Below are positions 16,312 to 24,206 of a stretch of DNA of 64,000 bases, piece by piece. The notes under the pieces were generated by a model. It did no database searches. It was given only the letters and a program-made list of their open reading frames with translations, and was not told the origin of the DNA. Position numbers and translations under genes: made by a program. This DNA comes from Reyranella aquatilis (lineage in GTDB: Bacteria > Pseudomonadota > Alphaproteobacteria > Reyranellales > Reyranellaceae), in the NCBI RefSeq assembly GCF_020880995.1, contig NZ_JAJISD010000001.1, positions 1,054,001-1,118,000 of the forward strand, in the 5' to 3' direction. How positions within the stretch are numbered: position 1 is the first letter of the stretch; each line of letters opens with the position of its first letter.

Positions 16312-17601
16312 TTAGTCTTCCAGCGCGTCCTCGAGGGTGCGCAGGCCGGGGCGCTTGGCCGAAACGAGCACCGCCATGTTTCCGGGCTTGTGCTGGTTCT
16401 TCCACATCTTGGTATGGGCCTTGGGAATGTCGGCCCATTCGAAGACTTCGCTCATGCACGGATCGATGCGGCGCTCGATCACCAGCTGGTTGGCCTGGCT
16501 GGCCTGCAGCAGATTGGCGAAGTGGCTGCCCTGGATGCGCTTCTGGCGCATCCAGACGAAACGCGCGTCCATGGTGAGGTTGAAGCCCGTGGTGCCGGCG
16601 CAGAACACCACCATGCCGCCGCGCTTCACGACGAAGCAGGAGACCGGGAAGGTCTGCTCGCCGGGATGCTCGAACACGAAGTCGACGTCGTTGCCCTTGC
16701 CGGTGTGTTCCCAGATCGCGCCGCCGAACTTGCGGCACTTCTTCATGTATTCGGCATAGCCCGCCTGGTCGTCGACGTCGGGAAGCTGGCCCCAGCAGTC
16801 GAAGTCGTTGCGGTTGATGACGCCGCGTGCGCCCAGCGACATCACGAAGTCCGTCTTCGACGGATCGGAGATCACGCCGATGGCGTTGGCGCCGGCCGTG
16901 GCGATCAACTGGATCGCCATCGAGCCCAGGCCGCCCGCCGCGCCCCAGACCAGCACGTTGTGGCCGGGCCGCAGGATGTGCGGGCGATGGCCGAACAGCA
17001 TGCGATAGGCGGTGGCGAGGGTGAGCGTGTAGGAGGCGCTCTCCTCCCAGGTGAGATGCAGCGGGCGCTTCATGAGCTGGCGCGCCTGCACCTTGCAGAA
17101 CTGGGCGAACGACCCATCGGGCGTCTCGTAGCCCCAGATGCGCTGGCTGGTGGAGAACATCGGATCGCCGCCGTTGCACTCCTCGTCGTCGCCATCGTCC
17201 TGGTTACAGTGGATGACGACTTCGTCTCCGACCTTCCAGCGCTTCACCTTGGCGCCGACCGCCCAGACGATTCCCGAGGCGTCCGAGCCCGCGATGTGGA
17301 ACGGCTGCTTGTGCACGTCGAACGGCGAGATCGGCAGGCCGAGGCCCGCCCAGATGCCGTTGTAGTTCACGCCGGCTGCCATCACGAGGACGAGCACCTC
17401 ATCCTCGCCGATCGCGTGCGTCGGCACGACTTCGAGCTGCATGGACTGTTCGGGCGGCCCATGGCGGTCGCGCCGGATGACCCAGGCGTACATGTTCTTG
17501 GGCACATGCCCGAGCGGCGGAATCTCGCCGACCTCGTAGAGATCCTTCTTCGGCTGGTTGGCCGTGGGATGAGGGCGAGCCGCGAAAGCGACGACGGACA
17601 T
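16312..17601 (-). CDS. ccrA: crotonyl-CoA carboxylase/reductase
   Basis: A 429-residue medium-chain dehydrogenase/reductase that reductively carboxylates crotonyl-CoA to ethylmalonyl-CoA with NADPH and CO2, the key step of the ethylmalonyl-CoA pathway. Family traits: AGVNYNGIWAGLG with the CO2-site asparagine (Asn81), IWGYETPDGSFAQF with Glu159, the VWGAAGGLGSMA nucleotide fold and the KRIQGSHFANL histidine. In the Kitasatospora enzyme the CO2 pocket is Asn, Phe-Glu and His; here the Phe position is Tyr. The gene is followed by mcd after about 160 bases. Its promoter region carries two TGC-N3-GCA elements. Confidence 0.95.
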   Translation of the reverse strand: MSVVAFAARPHPTANQPKKDLYEVGEIPPLGHVPKNMYAWVIRRDRHGPPEQSMQLEVVPTHAIGEDEVLVLVMAAGVNYNGIWAGLGLPISPFDVHKQPFHIAGSDASGIVWAVGAKVKRWKVGDEVVIHCNQDDGDDEECNGGDPMFSTSQRIWGYETPDGSFAQFCKVQARQLMKRPLHLTWEESASYTLTLATAYRMLFGHRPHILRPGHNVLVWGAAGGLGSMAIQLIATAGANAIGVISDPSKTDFVMSLGARGVINRNDFDCWGQLPDVDDQAGYAEYMKKCRKFGGAIWEHTGKGNDVDFVFEHPGEQTFPVSCFVVKRGGMVVFCAGTTGFNLTMDARFVWMRQKRIQGSHFANLLQASQANQLVIERRIDPCMSEVFEWADIPKAHTKMWKNQHKPGNMAVLVSAKRPGLRTLEDALED

Positions 17602-17612
17602 GGCAAATCCTC

Positions 17613-17661
17613 CTGCGTTGCAGCGAAACTATTGCTGCGAAAGCGAGAGTGCAATGCACAA
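17613..17661 (-). promoter_or_regulatory. two TGC-N3-GCA elements upstream of ccrA
   Basis: CTGCGTTGCAG lies at 17613-17623, 12 bases before the ccrA start, and GTGCAATGCAC at 17649-17659, about 50 bases before it. Both are TGC-N3-GCA inverted repeats. The outer one reads TTGTGCATTGCAC on the minus strand, matching the elements at etfB and the phasin. CTGC-N3-GCAG is close to what I recall for PhaR of Rhodobacter. The regulator itself is an inference. Confidence 0.45.
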
Positions 17662-17765
17662 AATACGAATCGGAACGATTGGCACAGTGGAAAAACAACA
17701 ATATTACCCCTGCCCTGCGGAAATCCCGCATTGCCGGCTCCCAAAAGTCGCGCCACGCTCGGCAA

Positions 17766-17781
17766 GTAAACGAGCGTTTAC
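17766..17781. promoter_or_regulatory. palindromic operator upstream of the LLM gene
   Basis: GTAAACGAGCGTTTAC has perfect 7-base arms around two central bases and ends 30 bases before the LLM start. The symmetry and size suit a TetR-type dimer. It lies in the ccrA/LLM divergent region, so it could act on either gene; CcrR of Methylobacterium, a TetR protein, activates ccr. Confidence 0.45.
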
Positions 17782-17811
17782 CAAGCAGGTCGAGTTTAGG
17801 GAGAGCGCGCC

Positions 17812-19086
17812 ATGAAGCTCATGTGGTTCCACCTGATGCCGTACACGGAGCTCCCGGACGACTTCAATCAGAAGCATCCCTCGGTCTGGGTCGACATCCA
17901 CTCGTCGTTGTTCGACCCCAGGCGCGCGCACCACATGTACAACGACTTCATGGACGAGCTCGAATACGCCGCCGAACTCGGCTACGACGCGGTCTGCGTG
18001 AACGAGCATCATTCCAATGGCTACGGGCTGATGCCCTCGCCCAACCTGATCGCCTCCTCGCTCGCGCGCCGCACCACCGACACCGCGCTCTGCGTCATGG
18101 GCAACTCGCTGGCGCTCTACAATCCGCCGACCCGCGTCGCGGAGGAATTCGCGATGATCGACTGCATCTCGGGCGGCCGGCTGATCGCCGGCTTCCCCGT
18201 CGGCTCGCCGATGGATACCTGTTACGCCTACGGCCAAAATCCGAGCCTGCTGCGCGAACGCTATCTCGAGGCGCATGACCTGGTGAAGCGCGCCTGGACC
18301 GAGAAGGACACCTTTGCCTTCAACGGCCGCTACAACCAGCAGCGTTACGTCAACATCTGGCCGCGGCCGATCCAGAACGATCCGCATCCGCCGATCTGGA
18401 TCCCGGGCGGCGGCTCGGTCGAGACGTGGCGGTGGTGCGCGGAGATGGACTACGTCTACTGCTATCTCTCCTACTACGGCTACAAAGCCGGCCTGACGAC
18501 GATGCAGGGTTTCTGGAACGAGATGGAGAAGCTCGGCAAGGACCGAAATCCGTACCGCGCGGGCTTCCTGCAGTTCGTCGGCGTCGCCGAGAGCCGCCAG
18601 CAGGCGCTCGATCTCTACACCGAGCCCGCCGAATACTTCTACGGCCGCTGCCTGCATGTCGATGCGCGCTTCGCGACGCCGCCCGGCTACACGACTGAAG
18701 CCACGCAGCGCGCTGGCATCCAGAGCATGGTGAGCAAGGCAGCCAACACGGCGAGCTACTCGAGCAAGCTCAGCCTCAAGGCCACCAACATGAAAGACAT
18801 CGTCGACGGCGGATACGTCATCATCGGCTCGCCCGACGAGGTGGTAGAACAGATCCGCCACGTCGCCACGAGCCTCAACGTAGGACACCTCATGCTGCTG
18901 CTGCAGTACGGCAACATGAGCAAGGACACGACCAAGTACAACACGCGCCTGTTCGCCGAGAAGGTGATGCCGAAGGTCAAGGACCTGTTCGGCGAGTGGG
19001 AGGACAAGTGGTGGCCCAAGCCGATGGACAAGGGCCAACGCGCGGCCATCCCCGCCTTCCGTCCCCACGCCGCGGCCGCGGAGTAA
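17812..19086 (+). CDS. LLM class flavin-dependent oxidoreductase
   Basis: A 424-residue luciferase-like monooxygenase. It has the family's LGYDAVCVNEHH stretch (about residues 57-68), CISGGRLIAGFPVG and a conserved WIPGGGSVETWRW region. Such enzymes use reduced flavin and O2 on ketones, nitrilotriacetates or similar substrates, or act on F420 in actinobacteria. It is followed after four bases by an alpha/beta hydrolase starting with GTG, so the two form a probable oxidise-then-hydrolyse pair. A comparable pair is found at 57.6-59.7 kb. The palindrome upstream suggests local regulation. Confidence 0.85.
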   Translation: MKLMWFHLMPYTELPDDFNQKHPSVWVDIHSSLFDPRRAHHMYNDFMDELEYAAELGYDAVCVNEHHSNGYGLMPSPNLIASSLARRTTDTALCVMGNSLALYNPPTRVAEEFAMIDCISGGRLIAGFPVGSPMDTCYAYGQNPSLLRERYLEAHDLVKRAWTEKDTFAFNGRYNQQRYVNIWPRPIQNDPHPPIWIPGGGSVETWRWCAEMDYVYCYLSYYGYKAGLTTMQGFWNEMEKLGKDRNPYRAGFLQFVGVAESRQQALDLYTEPAEYFYGRCLHVDARFATPPGYTTEATQRAGIQSMVSKAANTASYSSKLSLKATNMKDIVDGGYVIIGSPDEVVEQIRHVATSLNVGHLMLLLQYGNMSKDTTKYNTRLFAEKVMPKVKDLFGEWEDKWWPKPMDKGQRAAIPAFRPHAAAAE

Positions 19087-19090
19087 GCTC

Positions 19091-19870
19091 GTGTCCCAAC
19101 CTGCGACCGCGACCGTCGAGGTCAACGGCCACGCCTGCCGCGTCTGGACCAAGGGCCAGGGCCCCAAGGTCGGCTTCCTCGCCGGTCTGGGCGGCTTGCC
19201 GCGCTGGGTCCCCTTCCTCGACCGGCTGGCCGAGAGCCGGACGGTCGTCGCCCCGTCCCTGCCAGGCTATCCAGGCGCGACCGGCCATACCGAACTCGAC
19301 ACGCATCTCGACTGGGTGCTGGCGGTGCGCCAGCTGCTCGACAAGGCGGGTCTCGGCGGCGCCGACCTCGTGGGCGCCTCGGTCGGCGGCGCCTTCGCGG
19401 CCGAAATGGCGGCGATCTTCCCCGAGCGTGTGGGTAGGCTTGCGCTGATCGCCCCCTTCGGTCTGTTCGACGACAAGGAGCCCGCCGCCGATCCGTGGGC
19501 CCAGCGCAAGGACGTGCTGCCCGGCCTGATGTGTGCCGAGGCGGCGACCTGGAACGAACTCGTCGCCCCGCCGGAAGGCGCCAATTCGGTGGAATGGCCG
19601 ATCGAGATGACCCGGGCCTCGGAAGCTGCCGCCCGCGCCTTCTGGCCGCTTGGCAACACCAGGCTGGAGAAGCGGCTGGGCCTGATCGAGGCGCCGACGC
19701 TGATCCTGTGGGGCGATCGGGACGCCATCCTGCCGCCGGTCTATGCCGGCACGTTCGCGCGGGCGATCAAGGGGGCAGCGCGTGTCGAGACCATCGCGAA
19801 TGCGGGTCATCTCGCCTATCTCGACCGGCCCGAGGCCGTCGCGAACGCCGTGCTGAAACATTTTGCCTGA
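19091..19870 (+). CDS. alpha/beta hydrolase
   Basis: A 259-residue alpha/beta hydrolase with a GTG start four bases after the LLM stop. The nucleophile elbow is GASVGG, the acid is in LILWGDRDAI and the histidine in NAGHLAYLDRP, all in the right order. The oxyanion region is GLGGLPRW. It probably cleaves an ester or lactone made by the LLM partner, but this is inferred from adjacency only. Confidence 0.85.
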   Translation: MSQPATATVEVNGHACRVWTKGQGPKVGFLAGLGGLPRWVPFLDRLAESRTVVAPSLPGYPGATGHTELDTHLDWVLAVRQLLDKAGLGGADLVGASVGGAFAAEMAAIFPERVGRLALIAPFGLFDDKEPAADPWAQRKDVLPGLMCAEAATWNELVAPPEGANSVEWPIEMTRASEAAARAFWPLGNTRLEKRLGLIEAPTLILWGDRDAILPPVYAGTFARAIKGAARVETIANAGHLAYLDRPEAVANAVLKHFA

Positions 19871-19952
19871 GCGGCTCACGCCCTTGGTGGTTGCTTCGGC
19901 GGTTCGGATCGCTATTGTCCGGCGCGTTAGGGGTTTTGCGAGGTACACGGCA

Positions 19953-20549
19953 ATGACGATCCGTTCGATGAAGATGACCGCTGGCGTCTCCCTGTTCGCG
20001 GCGGTCCTGGCGGTCGGCACGAGCCTGCCGGAGCGGCAGGCGTCGGCCCAGGTGACGGCGGTGCCGCGCGAGGGCGTGGCCTTCAACGACGTGGTCACGC
20101 AGCGGGTCAAGATCGAGACGGCCGATCCGGAGAGCCGCACCGTGGCGTTCACGACGCCGACCGGCCAGCTCGTGATCCTGCCGGTGGCCGACAGTGTGAA
20201 GAACTTGGCGTCGATTGACGACGGCTCGATGGCGAACGTCACCTATTCCGAGGTGATCACCATGCTAAACCTCCGCCAGAAAGGCCCGGGCGCACAGCTC
20301 GCCCGCAAGGACCAGATGGGCCAGACGAACCAGACCGACGTCGAGGCCGGCCGCTTCACGCTCACGGTCGTCGGCGTCGATCTCGCCAAGAATACCGTCT
20401 CGGTGATCGACGGCCGCGGCGGCCCGGTCCGCACCTATGCCGCCAACTCGATCGCCAAGCAGGACATGCTGAAGAAGATCAAGGTCGGCGATGTCGTGAT
20501 CGGCATGACCACGCCGCTCACGATCACGGCGATCTCGCCGGCGCGCTAG
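19953..20549 (+). CDS. exported protein of unknown function
   Basis: A 198-residue protein. I place the start at the ATG giving MTIRSMKMTAGVSLFAAVLAV; a longer frame reaches back into the hydrolase gene without support. A Sec signal peptide ends near ASAQV (about residue 32-34). The mature part is rich in beta-strand-like segments: VTQRVKIETADPESRTVAFTT, and later FTLTVVGVDLAKNTVSVID, two related strand pairs that suggest an internal duplication of an OB- or SH3-like fold. I do not recognise the family. A strong terminator follows. Confidence 0.6.
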   Translation: MTIRSMKMTAGVSLFAAVLAVGTSLPERQASAQVTAVPREGVAFNDVVTQRVKIETADPESRTVAFTTPTGQLVILPVADSVKNLASIDDGSMANVTYSEVITMLNLRQKGPGAQLARKDQMGQTNQTDVEAGRFTLTVVGVDLAKNTVSVIDGRGGPVRTYAANSIAKQDMLKKIKVGDVVIGMTTPLTITAISPAR

Positions 20550-20570
20550 ACGCTCCGGACCGAAGTCCAG

Positions 20571-20599
20571 ACGGCCGGCATTCGCCGGCCGTTTTTTTT
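20571..20599 (+). terminator. intrinsic terminator
   Basis: ACGGCCGGC pairs with GCCGGCCGT over a four-base loop and is followed by eight T. It lies 21 bases after the stop of the exported protein gene and separates it from the convergent DUF427 gene. Confidence 0.9.
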
Positions 20600-20622
20600 G
20601 GCCGCTCGTTGGCCCGGCACCG

Positions 20623-20904
20623 TCAGCGAACGGCGACTTCCTCCCAGAAGCCGATCCAGTGATCGACCGGCTTCATCTTCTCCTGGGGCGCCTCGTAGGA
20701 CCAGGCCGCGCGAGGGCTTCGCGCCTCGCCTTCGACGACATCGTAGAACTGGACGCCATGCGGGCATTTCAGATCGCCGCCCGTCTTCGGCGAGAGGCTG
20801 AGAAGCTCCATCCTGACGGCGTCGCGCGGAAAGTAACGGTAGCCGTCCACCTCGAGCGTGCGATCGCTCTCGGCGATCACCTTGCCGCGCCAGATCGCCT
20901 TCAT
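20623..20904 (-). CDS. DUF427 domain protein
   Basis: A 93-residue protein of the DUF427 family. MKAIWRGKVIAESD, then DGYRYFPRDAV and CPHGVQFYDV are typical motifs. The biochemical role is unknown; DUF427 genes are often found near DUF899 and SRPBCC genes. The ATG at 20904 is chosen because it gives the family start. It is the last gene of the ArsR-SRPBCC-DUF899-DUF427 run, 16 bases after the DUF899 stop. Confidence 0.8.
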   Translation of the reverse strand: MKAIWRGKVIAESDRTLEVDGYRYFPRDAVRMELLSLSPKTGGDLKCPHGVQFYDVVEGEARSPRAAWSYEAPQEKMKPVDHWIGFWEEVAVR

Positions 20905-20920
20905 GACGAGCCTCCTCGCA

Positions 20921-21613
20921 TCAGTACTGGTCGCGCCGCCGTACCCACTCCATCGTGAACGAAAGTCCATCTTCGTCGCGGCCCTTCGACGTCAGGTCGA
21001 GCAGGTGGTAGGCGCCATTCAGCATGTCAACGCCGCGCGCGTACGTCGAGTAGGTACGATAGATCGCGCCATCCTCGCCCCGCCGGAAGGCAGTGAACCC
21101 CGGCATCTCGCCCGGCCCCACCGTCATCGTTCCGAAATTGTAAGGCATCTCCGACTCGCCGGGCCGCGAACTCACGCCATAGTCGAAGTTGAAGTCGCTT
21201 CCGCCGGATGACACCCAACGAAAGGTCCAGCCCATCCGCTTGCGATAGGCCTCGAGCGTGGTCAGCGGCGCTCGCGAGACGGCGACCAATGCCGTGTCGC
21301 GGTGCGCGAGATGGACGTCGATGCCGTTGAAGTTGTCGGCCCAGAACGAGCAGCTCTTGCAGGCCTCGGTCCAGTCCGGGCCAAACATCAGGTGGTAGAC
21401 CAGAAGTTGCCCGTGGCCGCCGAACAGGTCGGCAAGGCCCGCGGGTCCCTCCGCTGTATCGAACGAGTAGTCCTTCTCGACCCGCTCCCAGGGCAACTCG
21501 CGGCGCTGGCGCGACAGCTCGTCCCGCAGGCGCGTGAACTCCTTCTCCCGGGCCAGGAACTCGCGGCTCGCCGCCAGCCAGGCCTCGTGGGATACGACGG
21601 GGTGCATGGTCAT
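20921..21613 (-). CDS. DUF899 thioredoxin-like protein
   Basis: A 230-residue DUF899 protein, a distant thioredoxin-fold family. Features are HEAWLAASREFLAREKEFTRLRDEL-type N-terminal helix, LVYHLMFGPDW and a CKSC pair in WTEACKSCSFWADNF where a thioredoxin would have its CxxC, then MPGFTAFRRGEDGAIYRTYSTYARG. Function is unproven, perhaps redox chemistry. Its ATG overlaps the SRPBCC stop by four bases, so the two are coupled. Confidence 0.85.
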   Translation of the reverse strand: MTMHPVVSHEAWLAASREFLAREKEFTRLRDELSRQRRELPWERVEKDYSFDTAEGPAGLADLFGGHGQLLVYHLMFGPDWTEACKSCSFWADNFNGIDVHLAHRDTALVAVSRAPLTTLEAYRKRMGWTFRWVSSGGSDFNFDYGVSSRPGESEMPYNFGTMTVGPGEMPGFTAFRRGEDGAIYRTYSTYARGVDMLNGAYHLLDLTSKGRDEDGLSFTMEWVRRRDQY

Positions 21614-22074
21614 GGCGCACCTCGCAGGAGCGTCTCCAGCTTGCCAAACGAGCCGTCCCAGCCCTCGCGATGGCAGCGGAAGTCCTCGGTGTCGGCGAAC
21701 GGGCCGTGGATCAGGGTGAGCTGGGTCCGATTGCCCAGAGAGCGAAACTCGACCCGCACCGTCGTCTCGTGGCCCCGCGCGCCCGCGAAATCGCCGTCGG
21801 CATGGTGTGCCCATGTGAAGACGAGCCGTTCCGGCGGAACGACATCGAGATAGACGCCCGATGAGGAGAAAACTCCCTGGGCATTGCGCCCGTCGATGCG
21901 CCAGGCACCGCCGCGTCGAACGTCGATCTCGCACAGCGTGATCTCCACCCCGGGCGGGCACATCCATCGGACGAACTGATCCTTACGGGTCCAGGCCTCG
22001 AACACGCGGTCGCGAGACGCATCGAAGATGCGGCTGACGTGCAGCGTGTCACTATCGATCCTTGCGTCGGGCAT
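21610..22074 (-). CDS. SRPBCC/AHSA1 family protein
   Basis: A 154-residue START-like (AHSA1) protein that should bind a hydrophobic ligand. Motifs are SRIFDASRDRVFEAWT, FVRWMCPPGVEI, GGAWRIDGRN and VYLDVVPPERLVFTW, and the C-terminal FGKLETLL helix. Such proteins are typically coded after an ArsR gene, as here, with a 23-base overlap. It precedes DUF899 with a four-base overlap. The likely role is handling or detoxifying a small hydrophobic compound. Confidence 0.88.
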   Translation of the reverse strand: MPDARIDSDTLHVSRIFDASRDRVFEAWTRKDQFVRWMCPPGVEITLCEIDVRRGGAWRIDGRNAQGVFSSSGVYLDVVPPERLVFTWAHHADGDFAGARGHETTVRVEFRSLGNRTQLTLIHGPFADTEDFRCHREGWDGSFGKLETLLRGAP

Positions 22075-22420
22075 TCGGCTTTCCTTTCTTCGTCTTCGGG
22101 TCGGTGTCCTTCAGGAAGGCATCGAGCCGGTCGAAGCTCGCCTCCCAGAACCTGCGGTAGTGCTCGATCCAGTCCGCCGCGGCGCGCAGCCCCTCCCCGC
22201 GCAGTTCGCAGCGACGCCATTGCGCCTCGGTATGACGTTCGATCAGCCCGGCATCGGTCAGCACCTTGAGGTGACGCGATACCGCCGGCAGCGACATGTC
22301 GAAGGGTTCGGCAAGCTCGCCGACGGTGGCGCCGCCGGCCGCGAGCCTCGCCAGGATGGCGCGGCGGGTGGGATCGGCGAGGGCCGAGAAGGTCTGGGAG
22401 AGGACATCCATATTTAACAT
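22052..22420 (-). CDS. ArsR family transcriptional regulator
   Basis: A 122-residue ArsR/SmtB-type winged-helix repressor. FSALADPTRRAILARLAAGGATVGEL and SLPAVSRHLKVLTDAGLIERH give the complete DNA-binding domain. No Cys or His metal-binding cluster is visible, so it belongs to the non-metal group typically paired with SRPBCC proteins. Two ATG codons are possible, at 22420 or 22411 (MDVLSQTF); both lie in or beside a perfect palindrome and no ribosome site is visible for either, suggesting a leaderless or tightly controlled mRNA. Confidence 0.88.
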   Translation of the reverse strand: MLNMDVLSQTFSALADPTRRAILARLAAGGATVGELAEPFDMSLPAVSRHLKVLTDAGLIERHTEAQWRRCELRGEGLRAAADWIEHYRRFWEASFDRLDAFLKDTDPKTKKGKPNARRKDR

Positions 22421-22431
22421 GTATGTTAAAT
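22412..22431. promoter_or_regulatory. palindrome at the ArsR start, probable auto-operator
   Basis: Arms ATTTAACAT and ATGTTAAAT are perfect 9-base complements around two bases, ending immediately before one possible ArsR start codon and covering the other. It is AT-rich within a GC-rich genome and sits in the divergent region to the 22534 gene, so ArsR may control both sides. Confidence 0.65.
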
Positions 22432-22533
22432 ACAGATGATCGTCAAGCCATCTGCTCCGGTCATTACCTGCCGCGTCATCGACCTCACGACCTTCCAAGC
22501 GCATTTCAGGCACATCCCGAAAGGAGGACCGTC

Positions 22534-23409
22534 ATGAACCGCCGAACCCTGATCGCTTCCCTGGCCGCAAGCTCGTTGACCACCGCTTCGGCCTCGGACG
22601 CGGCCGATGGATTCGTCGACACGCCCGATGGACAGGAAATCGCCGTCCGCGACACCGGCACCGGAACGCCCATCGTCTTCCTGCATGGCTGGTCGCTGGC
22701 AGGGGCGATCTGGCAACCTCAGGTCGACTTCCTCGCAGCCCGCGGACACCGCGTCGTCGTGTACGACCGACGGGGACATGGACGCTCGACCAAACCGCAA
22801 AGCGGATACGACTTCGACACACTCGCCGACGATCTCGCAGCGGTCCTGGCGCGAACCGGGGTGACGAACGCGACGCTGGTCGGCCATTCGATGGCGGGCG
22901 GCGAGATCGCGCGCTACTTCGCGCGACATGGCGGCAAGCACATCGCGCGCACCGTGTTCGTTGCCCCGACGACGCCCTATGCACTGAAGACGGCAGACAA
23001 CCCCGAGGGGACCGACCGGCGTGTCTTCGATCAACTCGCCGCCGCCCTCGCGGCCGATTCTAAAGCCTATCTGGCGGCCGGCGCGCCCGGCCTGCTCGGA
23101 AAGGACGCGGCACCCGAGACGGTGAAGTGGGCGCTCGACATGGCGTACCAGGCCGATCCCCGGGCGCTCGAGAAATGCCTGCGCAGCTTCAGCGAAACCG
23201 ACTTCCGGTCCGACCTGCGCGCGCTCCAGGTGCCGACACTGGTCGTCTACGGCTCCGGCGATCTGCCGTCGATGGCGAGCAACGCGCGGCGCACCGGGGC
23301 CGCGATTGCCGGGAGTCGTGTCGAAGTCTATGAAGGCGCACCCCACGGGCTTTTCATCACCGACCGCGAGCGCTTCGACGACGACCTGCTCCGGTTCATC
23401 CGGAGCTGA
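22534..23409 (+). CDS. exported alpha/beta hydrolase (chloroperoxidase-like)
   Basis: A 291-residue alpha/beta hydrolase. AAGGAGG precedes the ATG by six bases, fixing the start. The N-terminus MNRRTLIASLAASSLTTASA has twin arginines and looks like a Tat signal. Catalytic parts are HGWSLAGAIW, DRRGHGRS, nucleophile GHSMAGGE, acid in VVYGSGD and histidine in GAPHGLFIT, resembling non-haem haloperoxidases and esterases. It begins a plus-strand run with the thioesterase and ABM genes and is divergent from the ArsR operon, so the shared palindrome may regulate it. Confidence 0.85.
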   Translation: MNRRTLIASLAASSLTTASASDAADGFVDTPDGQEIAVRDTGTGTPIVFLHGWSLAGAIWQPQVDFLAARGHRVVVYDRRGHGRSTKPQSGYDFDTLADDLAAVLARTGVTNATLVGHSMAGGEIARYFARHGGKHIARTVFVAPTTPYALKTADNPEGTDRRVFDQLAAALAADSKAYLAAGAPGLLGKDAAPETVKWALDMAYQADPRALEKCLRSFSETDFRSDLRALQVPTLVVYGSGDLPSMASNARRTGAAIAGSRVEVYEGAPHGLFITDRERFDDDLLRFIRS

Positions 23410-23414
23410 AGCGT

Positions 23415-24206
23415 ATGGAATCGATCTACCGCGTCGAAGGCGCCATCGCCGATACGAGCGCCTTCGCCGGCGGGCCGTGGAGCCCGAAACTGCAGCATGG
23501 GGCGGCGCCGTCGTCGCTGATCTGCTGGGCGGTCGAACGCCTTCCCTCGCCCGTGCCCATGCGCATCGCGCGCCTCACCGTCGACCTGATGCGACCGGTG
23601 CCGGTGGCACCGCTCGCCATCGAGACCGAGATCGTCCGCGAGGGCCGCAAGATCCAGCTCGTGTCGGTGCGGCTGCTTGCCGACCGTGAGGAGGTCGTGC
23701 GAGCCAGCGCACTGCGCATCCGCATCGATCCGAAGGAGATGCCCGCCATCGCCGGCGGGCCGCCCCTGGAATTGCCACAGCCGGAGCATTGCAGCCCGCC
23801 CGATTTCTTCGCGACCGAGACGCCCTTCCTGAAAGGCATCGAGATGCGCACGGCCAAGGGCGGCTTCCGGATCCCCGGTCCCGCCGCGGTCTGGTATCGC
23901 GCCACACGGCCGATCGTTGAAGGCACGGCGATCTCCCCGCTGATGCGCGCGGTCATCGCGGCGGACTTCTGCAACGGCACCTCGTCGGTGTTCGACATGA
24001 AGGACTGGACCTTCATCAACGCCGACCTCAGCGTCAGCCTCGGGCGCGAGCCTGTCGGTGAGTGGATCCTTCTCGACGCCGAGACCTGGGTGGGACCCGA
24101 CTCGGTGGGCATCGCCGCCGCGCGACTGGCCGACGCCAACGGCTATTTCGGCCGCGCCGTACAGAGCGTCATATTCGAGAAGCGCAGAGAGAGGACACCA
24201 TGCTGA
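23415..24206 (+). CDS. acyl-CoA thioesterase-like double-hotdog protein
   Basis: A 263-residue protein with the layout of the TesB-like thioesterase superfamily. The N-terminal half has GPWSPKLQHGAAPSSLICWAVER and ARLTVDLMRPVPVAPL, a hotdog core; the C-terminal half has FCNGTSSVFDMKDWTFINADLSV and PVGEWILLDAETWVGPDSVG, the second hotdog. Substrate is unknown, presumably an acyl-CoA. It starts five bases after the hydrolase and overlaps the following ABM reading frame by seven bases. Confidence 0.75.
   Translation: MESIYRVEGAIADTSAFAGGPWSPKLQHGAAPSSLICWAVERLPSPVPMRIARLTVDLMRPVPVAPLAIETEIVREGRKIQLVSVRLLADREEVVRASALRIRIDPKEMPAIAGGPPLELPQPEHCSPPDFFATETPFLKGIEMRTAKGGFRIPGPAAVWYRATRPIVEGTAISPLMRAVIAADFCNGTSSVFDMKDWTFINADLSVSLGREPVGEWILLDAETWVGPDSVGIAAARLADANGYFGRAVQSVIFEKRRERTPC

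Noticed and set aside
14510-17179. A single 889-residue minus-strand reading frame spanning mcd and part of ccr
   Set aside because: Only residues after Met344 resemble acyl-CoA dehydrogenase; the upstream part is an out-of-frame reading of ccr and the hairpin spacer, typical of high-GC DNA.
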